Positions 41,105-42,255 of a stretch of 42,255 nucleotides of DNA are shown here, in pieces. The stretch covers positions 1 through 42,255 of the forward strand of contig JBFLZB010000017.1 of NCBI GenBank assembly GCA_040756475.1. The letters are read 5' to 3'. The stretch is from Thermodesulfobacteriota bacterium (lineage in GTDB: Bacteria; Desulfobacterota; Deferrisomatia; Deferrisomatales; JACRMM01). The position numbers and the translations under genes are program-made. The number at the start of each line of letters is the position of its first letter. Position 1 is the stretch's first letter. Under the pieces are notes generated by a model, which saw only the letters and a program-made list of their open reading frames with translations, searched no databases and was not told the DNA's origin.

Positions 41105-41811
41105 TCACCGTCTCGATAGACGAGAAGGCCTGCGTGGGATGCAGCCTGTGCGCCGACGCCTGCCCCACCGGCGTCTTCACCTTCGACGCCGCGGCCGACC
41201 TGCCCCGGGTGAGCGAACCCCGGGAGTGCTTCGGGTGCCTGAGCTGCTCCGAGATCTGCCCGGCCACGGCGATCTCCCACGGGGAGCTCCCCCTCTCGGA
41301 GAGCTTCTACCACGATCCCTACGCCCTGCGCCTCGCGGGCCTGCTCACCGGGAACGGCGGACCGCGCGTCCACGTGCCCGAGGACCGGGCCGGAGGCCTG
41401 GCGGACCTGGGTGTTCGGCTGCTCTCCGTGGCCTGGGTGCTCAAGGACATCATGGGCAACGGCCTGCCCGTGGTGGGGACCATCGCCGGGCGCACCCTGG
41501 CGAACCAGCTGCCCCGGTACCAGCCGCCCCGCAACCTGCCGGAAGCCCTGGAGCTGGCCCGGCGCGAGTTCCATCCCGCGTGGGAGCTCTCCGCCCGCGC
41601 CGAAGGAGACAGCCTCAGCGTGGAGATCGGGGGCTGCGTGCTGCGCGACCTGTGCGCCCGGGAGAAGGTGGAGCTGGGAGGGGAGCTGTGCGTCCTCTTC
41701 TTCAACTATCTGGGGGGCTACCTCTCCCACATGGGGAAGACGCGCCTGAAACCCGTGGGGGCGACCCGGGGCGCCGAGCGCTGCGCGTACCAGTGGAAGC
41801 GCGTGGATTGA
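41101..41811 (+). CDS. 2x[4Fe-4S] ferredoxin fused to a three-cysteine (V4R-like) domain
   Basis: 236 residues, start overlapping the large-subunit stop. N-terminal two-cluster ferredoxin: Cys11-x2-Cys14-x2-Cys17-x3-Cys21-Pro and Cys43-x2-Cys46-x2-Cys49-x3-Cys53-Pro. After a linker, the C-terminal ~130 residues carry 'IGGCVLRDLC', 'GGELCVLFFNYLGGYLSHM', 'RCAYQWK' (Cys179, Cys197, Cys228), matching the small protein at 38222. The ferredoxin part is the likely electron partner of the hydrogenase; the fused domain may sense or bind a ligand. Its stop overlaps the maturation protease start. Confidence 0.85.
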   Translation: MITVSIDEKACVGCSLCADACPTGVFTFDAAADLPRVSEPRECFGCLSCSEICPATAISHGELPLSESFYHDPYALRLAGLLTGNGGPRVHVPEDRAGGLADLGVRLLSVAWVLKDIMGNGLPVVGTIAGRTLANQLPRYQPPRNLPEALELARREFHPAWELSARAEGDSLSVEIGGCVLRDLCAREKVELGGELCVLFFNYLGGYLSHMGKTRLKPVGATRGAERCAYQWKRVD

Positions 41812-42255
41812 GCCAGGCCCGCCGGGCCCGGATCGCCGTCATCGGGATCGGAAACCCCATCGCCGGCGACGACGGAGCCGGTATCCACGTGGCCCGCCGG
41901 CTCGCCCGGGCGTTCGCCGCCGAACCCCGGGTGTACGTGGCCGAGTGGGAGGGGGACCTCTTCGGCCTCGCCGACGTGCTGCCCCGGGCCGAGCGGTTCG
42001 TCCTGGTGGACGCCGCGGTGGGCGACCGTCCCGGGGAGGTGCGCCGGTTCGACCGGGGCTCGACATGGTTTGCCCCTTCGTTCCACCAGCTCGACGCCGG
42101 CACCGTGCTGCGGGCCCTGGAAGCCCTGGGCACGGTGGCTCCCTTTCCCCCCTGGGAGCTCTGGGGCATCACCGCGCGGCTTCCCTGCCAGTTCGGCGAG
42201 GAGCTGAGCCCCGAGGTGGAAGAAGCGGTGACACAGGTGGCGGCGGCGCTCGAGC
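41808..42255 (+). CDS. Hydrogenase maturation protease (HycI/HoxM/FrhD-type), 3' end outside window
   Basis: Partial: 149 codons open to the window edge. The start is a TTG at 41808 in a TTGA overlap with the previous stop; no other in-frame start precedes the conserved N-terminus. Motifs: 'IAVIGIGNPIAGDDGAGIHVARRL' (nickel-binding Asp in GDDGAG), 'RFVLVDAAVG' (second Asp) and 'PSFHQLDAGTVLRALEALG' (His). It removes the C-terminal peptide of the hydrogenase large subunit once nickel is inserted, so it belongs to this operon. Confidence 0.92.
   Translation, partial: MSQARRARIAVIGIGNPIAGDDGAGIHVARRLARAFAAEPRVYVAEWEGDLFGLADVLPRAERFVLVDAAVGDRPGEVRRFDRGSTWFAPSFHQLDAGTVLRALEALGTVAPFPPWELWGITARLPCQFGEELSPEVEEAVTQVAAALE

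Overview
The window is very GC-rich and gene-dense. It reads like the chromosome of an anaerobic bacterium of the former Deltaproteobacteria (Desulfobacterota/Desulfuromonadia-like). Reasons for that placement are the gene order rimP-nusA-infB-ylxP-rbfA-nrnA-truB-rpsO-pnp, a one-chain pyruvate:ferredoxin oxidoreductase, a B12-dependent ribonucleotide reductase, a sulfide-dependent homocysteine module, a group-3-like [NiFe] hydrogenase and a Roadblock/DUF4388 (PATAN) set. I cannot fix the genus from sequence alone. I see no phage, insertion sequence, transposase or CRISPR array.

Layout. 1-1000 (minus strand): rplU-rpmA and the first four codons of obg, under one clear sigma70 promoter. 1000-4100: an AsmA-like gene flanked by an inverted pair of ~205-bp intergenic repeats, then tRNA-Arg(CCG) and a repeat-filled gap. 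4140-6679 (plus): a three-gene homocysteine operon (DUF39, UPF0280, NIL-ferredoxin), followed by an orphan TolC-type gene. 8200-18315 (plus): the transcription/translation block rimP to pnp, opened by a near-consensus promoter and a leader hairpin and closed by a strong intrinsic terminator. 18332-24250 (minus): tadA, tRNA-Ser(CGA), 4.5S SRP RNA, dnaX, ybaB, cobO and nrdJ; the last two pair a cobalamin adenosyltransferase with an adenosylcobalamin-dependent reductase. 24346-28851: a small unknown gene, an orphan membrane sensor histidine kinase and a convergent, overlapping DUF445 gene. 28900-29590: a compact regulatory area with two divergent sigma70-like promoters, a 24-codon ORF, a 74-codon ORF and an AT-rich island carrying two palindromes. 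29708-34314 (plus): PFOR and a dihydroorotate-dehydrogenase-like flavoprotein. 34336-36060: DUF3047 and Sel1-repeat exported proteins. 36314-42255 (plus): DUF4388 protein, two Roadblock/LC7 proteins, a small three-cysteine protein, hydrogenase small and large subunits, a ferredoxin fused to the same three-cysteine domain, and a hydrogenase maturation protease that runs off the window.

How they fit together: PFOR supplies reduced ferredoxin, which the ferredoxin-linked [NiFe] hydrogenase could exchange with H2. The homocysteine module assimilates sulfide directly, and the nrdJ/cobO pair allows O2-independent deoxynucleotide synthesis. The two most noteworthy things are (i) the hydrogenase operon, in which two proteins carrying the same three-cysteine domain bracket the catalytic subunits and two Roadblock proteins precede them, and (ii) the abundance of short, word-like intergenic repeats of several families. 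Some of these repeats extend into reading frames and one forms a 250-bp element with 27-bp terminal inverted repeats.
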